Assembly (NCBI GenBank): GCA_001606155.1
Contig: LODT01000037.1
Coordinates: forward strand, 1,488,001 to 1,552,000
DNA: 64,000 nucleotides
Reading direction: 5' to 3'
From: Tieghemostelium lacteum
Lineage: Eukaryota > Evosea > Eumycetozoa > Dictyosteliales > Raperosteliaceae
Of this stretch, positions 11,846 through 22,145 are shown piece after piece. The position numbers and the translations under genes were made by a program. Each line of letters begins with the position of its first letter. Position 1 is the first letter of the stretch. The notes below the pieces were generated by a model. It made no database searches. It saw nothing but the letters and a program-made list of their open reading frames with translations, and was not told the DNA's origin.

Positions 11846-12244
11846 TTAAAGTTTTTTATTATTATGGCCATCTGTAAAATGAATTGGGAGTCCACCAGAT
11901 GTAGATGTACGAGATCCAGTAGTTGTGTAGTGAATAGGTAATCCCCCAGAAGTTGATGTTCTATCATCAGCAGTAGTTTTTCCAGTGTCATCAGGAACAT
12001 TAGTAGTTGAAGATGTATCAAAACTGCTAGATCCTGAACTTGTAGCAGAGCTGGAACTTGAAGCAGAGCTGGAACTTGAAGCAGAGCTGGAACTAGAAGC
12101 ACTACCAGTTGAACTTATATCTTTTACAGAAAATTCATTTCCATCATCATTTCTATGAGGATTTAGATTTTTATATTGAACTGACAAAACTGTTGTAAAA
12201 AATAAATACCCAATAACTATCAATAGGATAATTTTTATATTCAT
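11846..12244 (-). CDS. Small secreted serine-rich protein
   Basis: A 132-residue frame on the minus strand. Residues 1-21 form a clear signal peptide (NIKIILLIVIGYLFFTTVLS). The middle has a tandem serine run with alanine punctuation (SSSSSA units), and the C-terminal third has two copies of a unit RTSTSGGLPIH(Y/F)T. No transmembrane segment or GPI signal is seen at the C-terminus. It does not resemble the flanking F-box-like genes, so it is probably an insertion into, or survivor within, that cluster. I do not recognise a family. Another frame also stays open across the serine repeat, but only this one has a signal peptide. Confidence 0.6.
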   Translation of the reverse strand: MNIKIILLIVIGYLFFTTVLSVQYKNLNPHRNDDGNEFSVKDISSTGSASSSSSASSSSSASSSSSATSSGSSSFDTSSTTNVPDDTGKTTADDRTSTSGGLPIHYTTTGSRTSTSGGLPIHFTDGHNNKKL

Positions 12245-12434
12245 TTTTTTAAATGTAAATTGGGTTTATAAATTAAATTTTAATTTATAATTTAAAGATG
12301 AGACAAAGAACAGAAGCTAAAACCTTCAGTTTTCCAATGAAATATCAAAATCTGAAATTTTATAAGTCAATTTGATTAATTCAATTTTATTTAGATATTT
12401 TATGATATTTTTTCTTTTATTATAAATTATCTTA

Positions 12435-14273
12435 CTATAATAGTTTTTCATTACAAACCTTTTCATACTCGACAACATATTGTGGTGGAAACATAATTGA
12501 AAAGAGATCAAGTGATAATAGAGTTTGGTTATCTCTAATTACTTGAATAAATTCTGGAAATTGTGACAGATTTGCATATTCGAATAAAATGGAATTCATG
12601 TTTAGATGCTTCAGTGTTTTGTTCTTTTGTAATAGGTGAATTAGGAATTTAAATGGACATGGTCTATCTGAATTTAACAAAAAGAATGTCAAGTGCTCCA
12701 CAGTTTTGTTATTTACAATAGCATTCATAGTTGAATCATTCCATGTTATGCCATACAAAACTACTTTTTTAAGAGTTGGAATATTGGTTTCAAAGATGGT
12801 GTGATTGAATTTATCAACATTGTCACCTTCAATTGACAATTCTACTAAGTTACTTGAACATATCAACTGAAAGATTCTCTTATCATACGTGCATTTTGGT
12901 TCATATTTTTCAGAAGAGGTGTGAAGAACTTGAAGTTTTTTACAATGTATGAGAACCAAATTGAGATTTTCATTCACCCATTTGTTGAGGTCTTTTTTAA
13001 TTTGGTGAATTGTTAGATTTTGGAGATTAGGGAATTTAGTTGGCCAGGTACTGTTATTTATGTTGAACAGGGTGTCATTGTGGTGAAGTGATAGGCTAGT
13101 AAGTTGTGGGTTTTCAATTTCCCAACAAGTTAGAAGGAATTTATAGTGGACTGGGTTAATTACAAGTGACTTTAGAGTTTGGTTTCTAATTTTTGATTTT
13201 GGGATAGTTGGAGGTGGTATGTTTGCAAAATACACCAAAGTCTCAAGAACGGTATTAGTTGAGAGGTAATTGACCAGTTGGTCAATGGGGATTGATCGCA
13301 TTCCAACATTCATGAATGTTAAACTAAGCTCTCTGAGTTTAGGGTGATCTTGAATGGCATTAAAAAACACAGTAGGATCACATTCAACCATTGATCCAAA
13401 ATAAGCAAGTGTGAAGGTAAATTTCTCTAGGAATGGGTTGAGTTTGAATACTTCACAAAGTTCACTATTTAGAAAGTAAAATGTTGATGAGATTTCGAGG
13501 GTGATTAGATTGGTGAATTTGTACATATATTTATGAGGGAAATCATCTACTATTGTAGGGATACCAGTTCCTATAGATACATCTTGAGAATCAATTATCT
13601 TTAGATTCTTTAGATGTTCAGGGTTTACAATTGTAAAAAGGTTTTCGTAAAAAATGAAAGTATCTATATAGAGTTCAAGAGTTTCCAAATTGAATTTGTT
13701 AGATTCAATTTCCTTAAAATTATTAGAATCATCTGTAGTTAATTGGTCAGGCTCTTGGCATACAATAGTGAAAGAATTGAGTGACTGAATTAGACTACCA
13801 CTAAGAAATACCTTAAACCATTTGAATAGTTTACTATCCACTCTTAAAAAATGAAATTGTATATCTTTTGGATTTGTAAGTAACTTCTCATTTAGATTAG
13901 ATACCAATGGATTTGAAGCTTTTAGATCCGATCGAATATAAAGTGATTTAAACTCAATATAGTTTATAAATCTTAGATAGGTCTCTAGTGTATCTCGATT
14001 AAAGATGTTAAATACTGAATTGGATATCAACCTTGTCATTACATTGTTCTTTATATTCTTGTTTAATAACATAAACTTTTGTAAAAACAAATCTACTTTC
14101 TTAACATTACCAATCTCCTGAGGTAGATAATCGTTCATTACCATATTGATAATCTTAACCAAAATAGTGTTTGGTAAATGTCCTGTAAAATATTTAACCT
14201 CTACAATTTTCTCTATTTGTTCATCCTCCTTATTAGGTTGAAATAAGCTTTTGATTTTCTGCAAAAAAGCCAT
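12435..14273 (-). CDS. F-box-like/leucine-rich protein, paralogue 3
   Basis: A single exon of 612 residues. It begins MAFLQKIKSLFQPNK, a short amphipathic, basic start shared with its neighbours. The F-box-like motif YFTGHLPNTILVKIINMVM follows at ~31-49, then KFMLLNKNIKNNVMTRL, then leucine-rich segments (HPKLRELSLTFMNVG, LQKNKTLKHLNMNSI). Only 49 bases separate its ATG from the stop codon of paralogue 4, so the cluster is very compact. By motif it may be an SCF substrate adaptor, but the F-box match is weak and was judged by eye. Confidence 0.7.
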   Translation of the reverse strand: MAFLQKIKSLFQPNKEDEQIEKIVEVKYFTGHLPNTILVKIINMVMNDYLPQEIGNVKKVDLFLQKFMLLNKNIKNNVMTRLISNSVFNIFNRDTLETYLRFINYIEFKSLYIRSDLKASNPLVSNLNEKLLTNPKDIQFHFLRVDSKLFKWFKVFLSGSLIQSLNSFTIVCQEPDQLTTDDSNNFKEIESNKFNLETLELYIDTFIFYENLFTIVNPEHLKNLKIIDSQDVSIGTGIPTIVDDFPHKYMYKFTNLITLEISSTFYFLNSELCEVFKLNPFLEKFTFTLAYFGSMVECDPTVFFNAIQDHPKLRELSLTFMNVGMRSIPIDQLVNYLSTNTVLETLVYFANIPPPTIPKSKIRNQTLKSLVINPVHYKFLLTCWEIENPQLTSLSLHHNDTLFNINNSTWPTKFPNLQNLTIHQIKKDLNKWVNENLNLVLIHCKKLQVLHTSSEKYEPKCTYDKRIFQLICSSNLVELSIEGDNVDKFNHTIFETNIPTLKKVVLYGITWNDSTMNAIVNNKTVEHLTFFLLNSDRPCPFKFLIHLLQKNKTLKHLNMNSILFEYANLSQFPEFIQVIRDNQTLLSLDLFSIMFPPQYVVEYEKVCNEKLL

Positions 14274-14322
14274 TAAGGTTTATAATAACTCATAAAAAAA
14301 TCTTTTTTGTATTAAAAAAAAT

Positions 14323-16152
14323 TTATAGATAAATACTAATCAACTTTTTATTACATAAATTTTTGTATTCCTCCTCCATGTCCAATGGAAATAGATGGCT
14401 TTTAATATCCAAATATTTAATTGAATCATTGGATTGAATAGCTTTGAAAAACAGTGGGAATGATTTACTTTCATCTATTATGGCAGCACCACTACAAAAC
14501 TTTGTAATGGTACTATTCTTTGATAATAACTCTATTAGAAAATGAATATCGATAAAGTTTGGAATTATAGACAAAATCAAACTTGTCAATGTTTGATTTT
14601 GAATAATTGTATTTTCAAAATCCGTACTCCAAGCAATACTACCAATTTTTAGGTGTTTTAATGTTGGATGATTTTGAAAGAGGCATAGAGCAGAGGTATC
14701 CAATAAAAATGATGTAAGTTCAAGTGTAATTAATTTACTGAACATTACCATTTTATAAAAATCATGGTGAACTATACCAGTTTCAGTACTTTCACTACAA
14801 ATTATTAGAGTATCCAGATTCTTACATTCGGATAATATAGGTTGACACAGAGAACCACAAAATCCATCCATATAGGAAACACTAAATTTTTGAATATTTG
14901 GAAATAGTTTAGGAACTTTAGTTCTACCAGATGAATTCTTAACCTCACTTCCATCATAGTTTAGAGAAATATTAGTCATATTAGGATTCTCTGTTGACCA
15001 ATACTCTATAAAATCATATGTATTGGGTTCGAATGTTATTGATTTTAAAGTAGAGTTTTTGATTGTTGTTGTAGTTGGAATTTCACGTTTAATATTTTTA
15101 TCCTTTTTGGTTTCTAGAAATACTAAACTTTCCAACACTGAGTTTTTAGATAGATACTCAATTAGGTTACTTAAAAATATTGTGCTTACTGCCCCCTCTA
15201 ATCTCAAATCTATGAATTTTAGTGATTTGTGATCTATAATGGATGTGAAGAAGTTCTGTAACTCACCCCACACTCCAGTGCATAAAAATAGTTTAACTAG
15301 ACTTTGGTTCAGTAGTACAATTTGAAGAATATCATGATTGATAAAGAATGATGAACCTGACACATTAAATTTAGTGAGATTGGTGAACCTTTGAAAAAAT
15401 TGAATAGAATTACCAATTGGAGCAGACATACTACTTGAGAACAATATTAATTCTCTTAATGTTTCATTGGATATTGATGACAACAATATTTTAAACCTAC
15501 TAGTATAGTCCATATTGATCCCAAAAAATCCTAGTTTCTCCAATTGCTTGAGTTGTAACTTTTCCAATTGGAGAGGCTCCAAAGTATCATCATTGTCACT
15601 GGCAAGAAAAACCTCGTCCCTATTGATTTGCAATCCCAGTGTATTTATATTGCAGGAATGCTCAACAAGAGGTATTAGGGATCTACTATTTGATACTGTG
15701 ACATAAACTGGATGTCCCCGACTACCCAATTCAGCCAACATCTGCGAATAATTAGGATTATTCAATGCTACTCTATTATCCAATTGGACAATTTCAAAAT
15801 TAGGTATAAATTTTGTAATCTGATAATACTTTTTAAAAGTTATTTGGGAATCAATTAGATAGGACTTAGTAAATAGTTTAGCTAGAACATGTTCATTGAT
15901 ACTTTTACTCAATAGAGCAAAGATTTTCAAAAATGACTCCATAATTTCATATTTATGCACAAAGATAATACAAAAGAAATTGTCATAAGCCATCTGGAAT
16001 ATCTTTACCAATAGAATATCAGGTAACTTTCCTTGAAAATAGATATTCTCCTGTTCTATCACCTCTTTTTCCTTATCTGATTCATCATTTTCTTTAACCA
16101 CCAATACCTTTTTTTTAAATATTTTCTTTATAGATTTAAAATTCAAACCCAT
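14323..16152 (-). CDS. F-box-like/leucine-rich protein, paralogue 4
   Basis: A single exon of 609 residues and the most diverged of the four. It starts MGLNFKSIKKIFKKK. The F-box-like motif is YFQGKLPDILLVKIFQMAY, closest of the four to a canonical F-box (LPDxLLxKIF). Leucine-rich segments follow, for example HKSLKFIDLRLEG and HPTLKHLKIGSIAW. It is the first gene of the cluster in the direction of transcription. Its upstream region (16153-16447) is the short gap before the 3' end of rapA. Confidence 0.7.
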   Translation of the reverse strand: MGLNFKSIKKIFKKKVLVVKENDESDKEKEVIEQENIYFQGKLPDILLVKIFQMAYDNFFCIIFVHKYEIMESFLKIFALLSKSINEHVLAKLFTKSYLIDSQITFKKYYQITKFIPNFEIVQLDNRVALNNPNYSQMLAELGSRGHPVYVTVSNSRSLIPLVEHSCNINTLGLQINRDEVFLASDNDDTLEPLQLEKLQLKQLEKLGFFGINMDYTSRFKILLSSISNETLRELILFSSSMSAPIGNSIQFFQRFTNLTKFNVSGSSFFINHDILQIVLLNQSLVKLFLCTGVWGELQNFFTSIIDHKSLKFIDLRLEGAVSTIFLSNLIEYLSKNSVLESLVFLETKKDKNIKREIPTTTTIKNSTLKSITFEPNTYDFIEYWSTENPNMTNISLNYDGSEVKNSSGRTKVPKLFPNIQKFSVSYMDGFCGSLCQPILSECKNLDTLIICSESTETGIVHHDFYKMVMFSKLITLELTSFLLDTSALCLFQNHPTLKHLKIGSIAWSTDFENTIIQNQTLTSLILSIIPNFIDIHFLIELLSKNSTITKFCSGAAIIDESKSFPLFFKAIQSNDSIKYLDIKSHLFPLDMEEEYKNLCNKKLISIYL

Positions 16153-16447
16153 TGGACAGTGTATATCAATGATTAGAGAAGTGAAAAGGAGATAAAAAAA
16201 TCCAAAATAAAAAACTTTTGTAAATATAATGATGATCTTTTTTAATTTATCGTTTAAATAAAAATTGATTTTTTTTAAGGAGTTTTTATTTATAAATTAA
16301 TTGTCATTATTACATGGTTTGTTGTTTGGGTGTCTGAGGTGGTGGTTTGAGAAAAAAACGGTTGATTAATTGTTGGTGATAGGTGAAAGTTGGATAGGGA
16401 AGGGAATTTAAATTAAAAAACAAAAGTGTAATACTTTTTGTGGAGCT

Positions 16448-17264
<817 letters not shown>

Positions 17265-17894
17265 TTTATGTGTGTATGTATTTATATAATTTGATTTTTA
17301 CAGGACTGAAAAAAAAAAAAAAGTTTGGTAAAATTTTTAAAATAAAAAAAATCAAAATTTTTATAACAGTTGATTTGGGTTTTAGATTATTACTACTTCA
17401 AAAATAAAACAATATACTTGTTCAATTTTTTTTATATGTGTATATATTAGAGATATATAATTTGTTAATGTGGTATATTACAATAAAATAATTTATTTAA
17501 AAAAAAAAAATATTATTTTATTTTAAACCGTTGGGATAATTTTAGTTCGTGTGGGTAGTGTTATAAAAAATAAATATTAAAAAAATTATTCAATGAAAAA
17601 ATTTGAATGTTGCAACAAACAATTCAAATAAAAACATCAAAATTTTAAAAAGAAATCGATGTCAATGATTTGTGAAACAGTGAAAACTCGTGTTTTCTAT
17701 CACCTTTTAGATATCTAATCAATTTTAAATTCATATTTTCATAAAAAGGAGAAAGAAAGAATATAAAAAAAAAGATGGAGCGTAGAGATTATATAATTAA
17801 TTTATTTTTTTAAGAGAGAGGTGAGAAGGGGGTGAGAGAAAGTGGTGTGTGATAAGTTTGAAAAAAAAAAGTATTTTGATATTGATATTGATTT
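17265..17894. promoter_or_regulatory. rapA upstream region and cct2 3' flank
   Basis: A 630-base AT-rich gap between the rapA start and the cct2 stop, both on the minus strand. It should contain the cct2 3' end and the rapA promoter. Nothing else was recognised. Confidence 0.4.
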
Positions 17895-19588
17895 TTAATG
17901 TCTTGGCATTCTTTCTCTTGGTCTTGGACTTGCACGGATAATTTCATCGACTCTCATGATCATTTCAGCAGCTTCGTGAGCAGAAACTAAAACTTGTTGT
18001 TTTACTTTAAAGGATTCAAGGATACCTAAATCACTAACATTTCCTATACAACCATCTTTCATATTGAGACCAGCGTTAGATTGACCATTATAATGGGCAG
18101 CTTTCAATTGACTGACAAGTTCAGAACTATCATAACCAGCATTGTTTGCAATAATGGTTGGAATCTGACGAAGAGCTCTAGCAAAGGCTTCAATAGCAAT
18201 AGCTTTCTTTCCTGGGGTTACTTTAGCGAGTTCATCAACAGCTTTAGCCATGAGCATCTCAGAGCAACCACCACCTAAAACAGTACGACTTTCACCTACA
18301 GTCACAGAAAGTACACACAGAGCATCGTGAATGGAACGTTCAGCTTCCTCCAAAATGTGAGATGTAGCACCTCTAAGGACAATAGTACAAGCCTCACCAC
18401 GTGGTACACCTGTGAATTTGATAACTTTATCCTCACCGATAATAACCTCTTCAATGAGTTTACAAGTTCCAATTTTAACTTTTTCAGGGTGATCAAAAGT
18501 AGATACAATCTCAGCACCAGTTACCAATGCAAGACGTTCAATACCCTCAAAGTCTGCGTGTTCAATTGACATTATTTTATGTTCGGCAAAATACTGTTCA
18601 GGCAAATTATAAATCAATTGTCTATTGATGAAACAGTTGATTCCGTGATCTGCAATCTTTTTACACTTGAGGAGCATTTTATCTTTTTCGGCATCTTCAA
18701 TCTTTTGTAGCTCAGCCATGGAATCTACAACACCTTTTCCACCAAAAATCTTAATCTTATCAGTATCCATTGCAGTGTTGGCAATGAGAATCTTGGCGTT
18801 TTCCAAACGTTTTGGACAACCAACACCAATTTTTTTCTCCAAAATGAAACCTTCGTCTAGATAGGAGTCTCTAAGGGAACCACCACTCTTTTTAATGATA
18901 TGAATATTGTCTAGATTGTTGCTACCTTTCAAACGAAGAATGGCATCGACAACAATGTTGGCAAAATGCTCTTTTTCCGAATGAAGAATCTTACTGCTCA
19001 AAGTGGTTTTGGCTATATTTATGAGATCTTGTCTGAACTTTTCCTTGTCGGCACTGTTATCCTTTGCAGATTTTGTAAGTTCTGCTCTGGCAGTTTCCAA
19101 TGCCAAACGCCATCCATGAATGATGGTTTGTGGATGTACTTTTTGTGCAATCAGTCTTTCACCTTCTCTTAGTAGTTCACCTGCCAAGACACACACTGAA
19201 GTTGTACCATCACCAACTTCATCATCTTGTGTCTTACTGATATCTACTAGAATCTTTGCTGCTGGATTGTCAATGTATATCTTGGTGAGAATAGTTGCAC
19301 CATCGTTGGTCACTATAATATCATTGGGATTACTTGCACTAACCAATATCTTATCCATACCCTTAGGTCCTAGGGTGGTTTTTACTAAATCTGTAATTGC
19401 AATTGCACCTACAAATGATGAAAGTCTTGCAATTTCACCCCTCTCCTCAGAGGCGTTTTGTTGCATAATTTGAACTGGTTGTAATGTATTCTATTATTTA
19501 TATTTATCATTTTTATGTTACGGGTTTAAATATTAATATCTTTATCAATGCCATCGTCTTTAAACTAAAAATCAATTCTTACAGTCAT
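17895..19588 (-). CDS. cct2: Chaperonin CCT/TRiC subunit beta
   Basis: Two exons, a 6-base first exon 19583-19588 (ATG ACT) and 17895-19490, give 533 residues. Reading back from the obvious frame, [19 protein letters not shown] runs in frame to an AG acceptor at 19491-19492. The nearest in-frame solution is ATGACT followed by GTAAGA. This gives a length close to the ~532 residues I recall for the D. discoideum protein, whereas starting at the internal Met 19466 would lose conserved sequence. [17 protein letters not shown] and GDGTTS (ATP-binding) are present. CCT beta is one of eight subunits of the cytosolic chaperonin that folds actin and tubulin. Confidence 0.9.
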
Positions 19589-20578
19589 TTTTGGAGGGTA
19601 GGTAATCTAAAACACAGCAAAAAATGAAACTAAAAAAAAATTCACTCCTTTGATCTATGAAATTCATAAAAAAAAAAAAAAAAAAAAAAAATCCTAAACT
19701 AATTTTTAAACAATGATTTTCTATATACATTATTATTATTTATTTGTAGTTATATAACGATTATAATTCTGATCCCATGAGTATTATTCCACAACAGTTA
19801 AAATGATATGGTATATATGAACTTGAGCAGAGGAGAATTCACAGATTGTGATTACCAGCAAACTATCCAAATAACAAAATAGAAGTATAGGGAATATCTT
19901 TTGTTTGTAGACAAAAAAGATGTTGTGGTAGAAGATTATAGGTAGGTATAAAATATTACTTAAATTTTATCATATTACATTACATAACAAATTTATAACA
20001 TCGATTAAACAAGGAGTTATTTGTTAGTAAAATTGGAATTCTTATATCTTTCATTATTTAGTATAAGGTTTATTATTAATTAATTATAATAATAAAAAAA
20101 AAAAACGGTTAATAATATGGATGTGTGATATTAAAAATTTTTAGTTTGATATGTTATTTATATCATTCATTTAACTTCGTTTAATTATTGAATATATAAA
20201 TATGTATTTCTATAAATATCATTCTCACATATGTGTTCAAAAATAGTGTTTAACACCAATTTTTTTTTACAAATTTCAATTTAACCGTTCAAATGAAGTT
20301 TTTGAATGAAAATACCTTTAAATCGATATATACTAAAATCTTGTCATTTTTGTGAAGAGCATTCGTATTTGTATTAATATTTTTATAATTAAATTGTACC
20401 AAAATCACTTTAAATATAGATAATATACAATGAAAAAAAATTTGTAGAATCACTATCATATCAATTAATAAAATTGGATTGTAGTGATGAACATTAACAA
20501 TGATCTATAAAATGTTTTATTTATTTAATTGATTTATTATTATTATTATTTCCCTAATAATAAAAAAAAATAAAAAAA
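19589..20578. promoter_or_regulatory. Divergent region between cct2 and the AA10-like gene
   Basis: About 990 bases of AT-rich DNA between two head-to-head genes. It contains a poly-A run (19669-19691) close to the cct2 start and many short A/T tracts. No coding sequence or RNA gene was recognised. Confidence 0.4.
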
Positions 20579-21562
20579 ATGATAAAAGTTTTTATAACCA
20601 TTTTGTTAGTTAGCAATTTGATTATTCAAGTAACATCTCATGGTTACTTGACATTTCCAGTATCCAGACAAATCATGTGTACAAGTAATAAGCAAAATAG
20701 TTTATGGTGGCCAGAAGATGGTACAGGTATGAAGGATCCCCAATGTAGAGCTGCTTTCCAACATGTTTACAATAAATATGGTGGTGATGTAGAAGCTGCC
20801 AGATACCAATTTGTCCAAAAGAATGAATATTCTGTAAATATACCAAATTATGCTCAGGGTCCATCTGCACTTTTCGCAGCAGTTCCAACTGCTATTTGCT
20901 CTGCTGGTGCTGTTGATAAAAATAGACTTTTTGGTGATAAATCTGGGTTCTCAATTCCATTTGCATGGCCAGCCAATGTCATCGATGCAGGATCAGCAAC
21001 TTCCAAAACCGTTAATATTACATTTTGTGCCACTGCTGTCCACAATCCTAATCAATGGTCATTCTACGTTACCAAACCAGGATTTAATGTTGCCACTCAG
21101 GAAATGACCTGGAATAATCTTGAATTGGTTGCTGATTACCCAACCACTCAATTGGCAGGTTCAAAACAAAGCCCATTATGTGAAGTTGATAAAGAGTACA
21201 GTATGTCTGTTACACTCCCAAGAAGAGAACAAGGTGCTGTTTTGGTCTCTGTATACCAGCGTGTTGACCCAGTTGGTGAATGCTTCATCAGTTGTGCTGA
21301 TTATGTTTTTAAATCAAGTTCATCAAGTTCATCAGGTTCATCAAGTTCATCAGGTTCATCAAGTTCATCAGGTTCAGGTTCATCAAGTTCATCAGGTTCA
21401 TCAGGTTCATCAGGTTCATCAAGTTCATCAGGTTCATCAGGCTCATCAAGTTCATCTGCAACTGGTCCAGTAACCCCTTCTACAGGTCCAGCACCCTCTG
21501 GAGGAAACACAACAACTGTTACCACACCAGCTAACTGTGACTGCAAATGTACTTGCCATTAA
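20579..21562 (+). CDS. Secreted AA10-like lytic polysaccharide monooxygenase candidate
   Basis: A single exon of 327 residues. Residues 1-20 are a signal peptide ending VTS, so cleavage would expose His21 in HGYLTFPVSRQ, the N-terminal hallmark of chitin-binding type 4/AA10 enzymes. The second histidine of the copper brace is plausibly His155 in CATAVHNPNQWSFYVTKPGF, matching the AA10 pattern with an aromatic segment after it. Six or more cysteines suggest disulfides. A Ser/Gly linker (~246-295) and Thr/Pro segment follow, ending in the short Cys/His tail NCDCKCTCH. AA10 enzymes cleave chitin or cellulose oxidatively; dictyostelids make cellulose walls and also eat bacteria and fungi. Substrate is unknown. 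It lies just upstream of the PA14 array. Confidence 0.75.
   Translation: MIKVFITILLVSNLIIQVTSHGYLTFPVSRQIMCTSNKQNSLWWPEDGTGMKDPQCRAAFQHVYNKYGGDVEAARYQFVQKNEYSVNIPNYAQGPSALFAAVPTAICSAGAVDKNRLFGDKSGFSIPFAWPANVIDAGSATSKTVNITFCATAVHNPNQWSFYVTKPGFNVATQEMTWNNLELVADYPTTQLAGSKQSPLCEVDKEYSMSVTLPRREQGAVLVSVYQRVDPVGECFISCADYVFKSSSSSSSGSSSSSGSSSSSGSGSSSSSGSSGSSGSSSSSGSSGSSSSSATGPVTPSTGPAPSGGNTTTVTTPANCDCKCTCH
21313..21456 (+). repeat. Coding minisatellite (Ser/Gly linker)
   Basis: Nine-base units alternating TCAAGTTCA and TCAGGTTCA encode the Ser/Gly linker of the AA10-like protein. Mixed perfect and near-perfect units suggest slippage-driven length variation. Confidence 0.85.
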
Positions 21563-21900
21563 AGAACAATCTCCAAATAAAAAAAAATAAAACTTTTGAT
21601 TCTAACTATTCTAATTAATTCACTTTTATTTATAATCTAAAAATGTTTGAGGTGTTAATTACTTCATTTAAGTTGTTGTAAAATTTTAAATAAATTTATA
21701 ATATTTTTTTTATTCAAGATTATCCTTTTTATAATACATTATATAGATTTAAAATCAATCGAAAAATGATTGAGGTTGTAAAATTGGAAATTATAATCAT
21801 TATCAATATTATAATGATATTGATTATAGGTAAAACATTGTTAGCAATAAACCATCTACAAAAATTCTAAATATATCAAAAAAATGTAAATACATTTTAT
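21563..21900. other. AA10-like gene 3' flank, no gene seen
   Basis: AT-rich sequence with an imperfect inverted repeat near 21795-21828 (arms ATCAATAT and ATATTGAT). No coding sequence was seen. Confidence 0.4.
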
Positions 21901-22145
21901 TAATTTACCATCCTAAAATCATCAATCAAATTAAGTAAAAACATTGCAAATGAAATGATATTTAAAAGAATACCCCCTTTTGATAATTTATATTAATTAC
22001 ACTTTCTAAAAAAAGTTTTTACCACCACTTTTTCACACTGTTTTTGCAATTTAAAAGATATGGTGATTACCACACTAAGTTTATACTATTTGTAATATTA
22101 TTTTACATTTTTTTTATTTTCATATTTCTCAGATCAATAACTAAT
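21901..22145 (+). promoter_or_regulatory. Shared promoter block, PA14 gene A
   Basis: Contains, in order, TTTACCATCCTA with ATCATCAATCAA, a TACCCCCTTTTGATAA stretch, ACCACCACTTTTTCACACTG, a CCACACTAAGTTTA box and a T-rich run before ATG. The same elements in the same order precede the other three PA14 genes. This copy is the most diverged. Confidence 0.55.

Noticed and set aside
21301-21546. Antisense Asp/Glu/Pro-rich frame opposite the AA10-like linker
   Set aside because: It comes from the Ser/Gly minisatellite read in reverse and has no independent signal.
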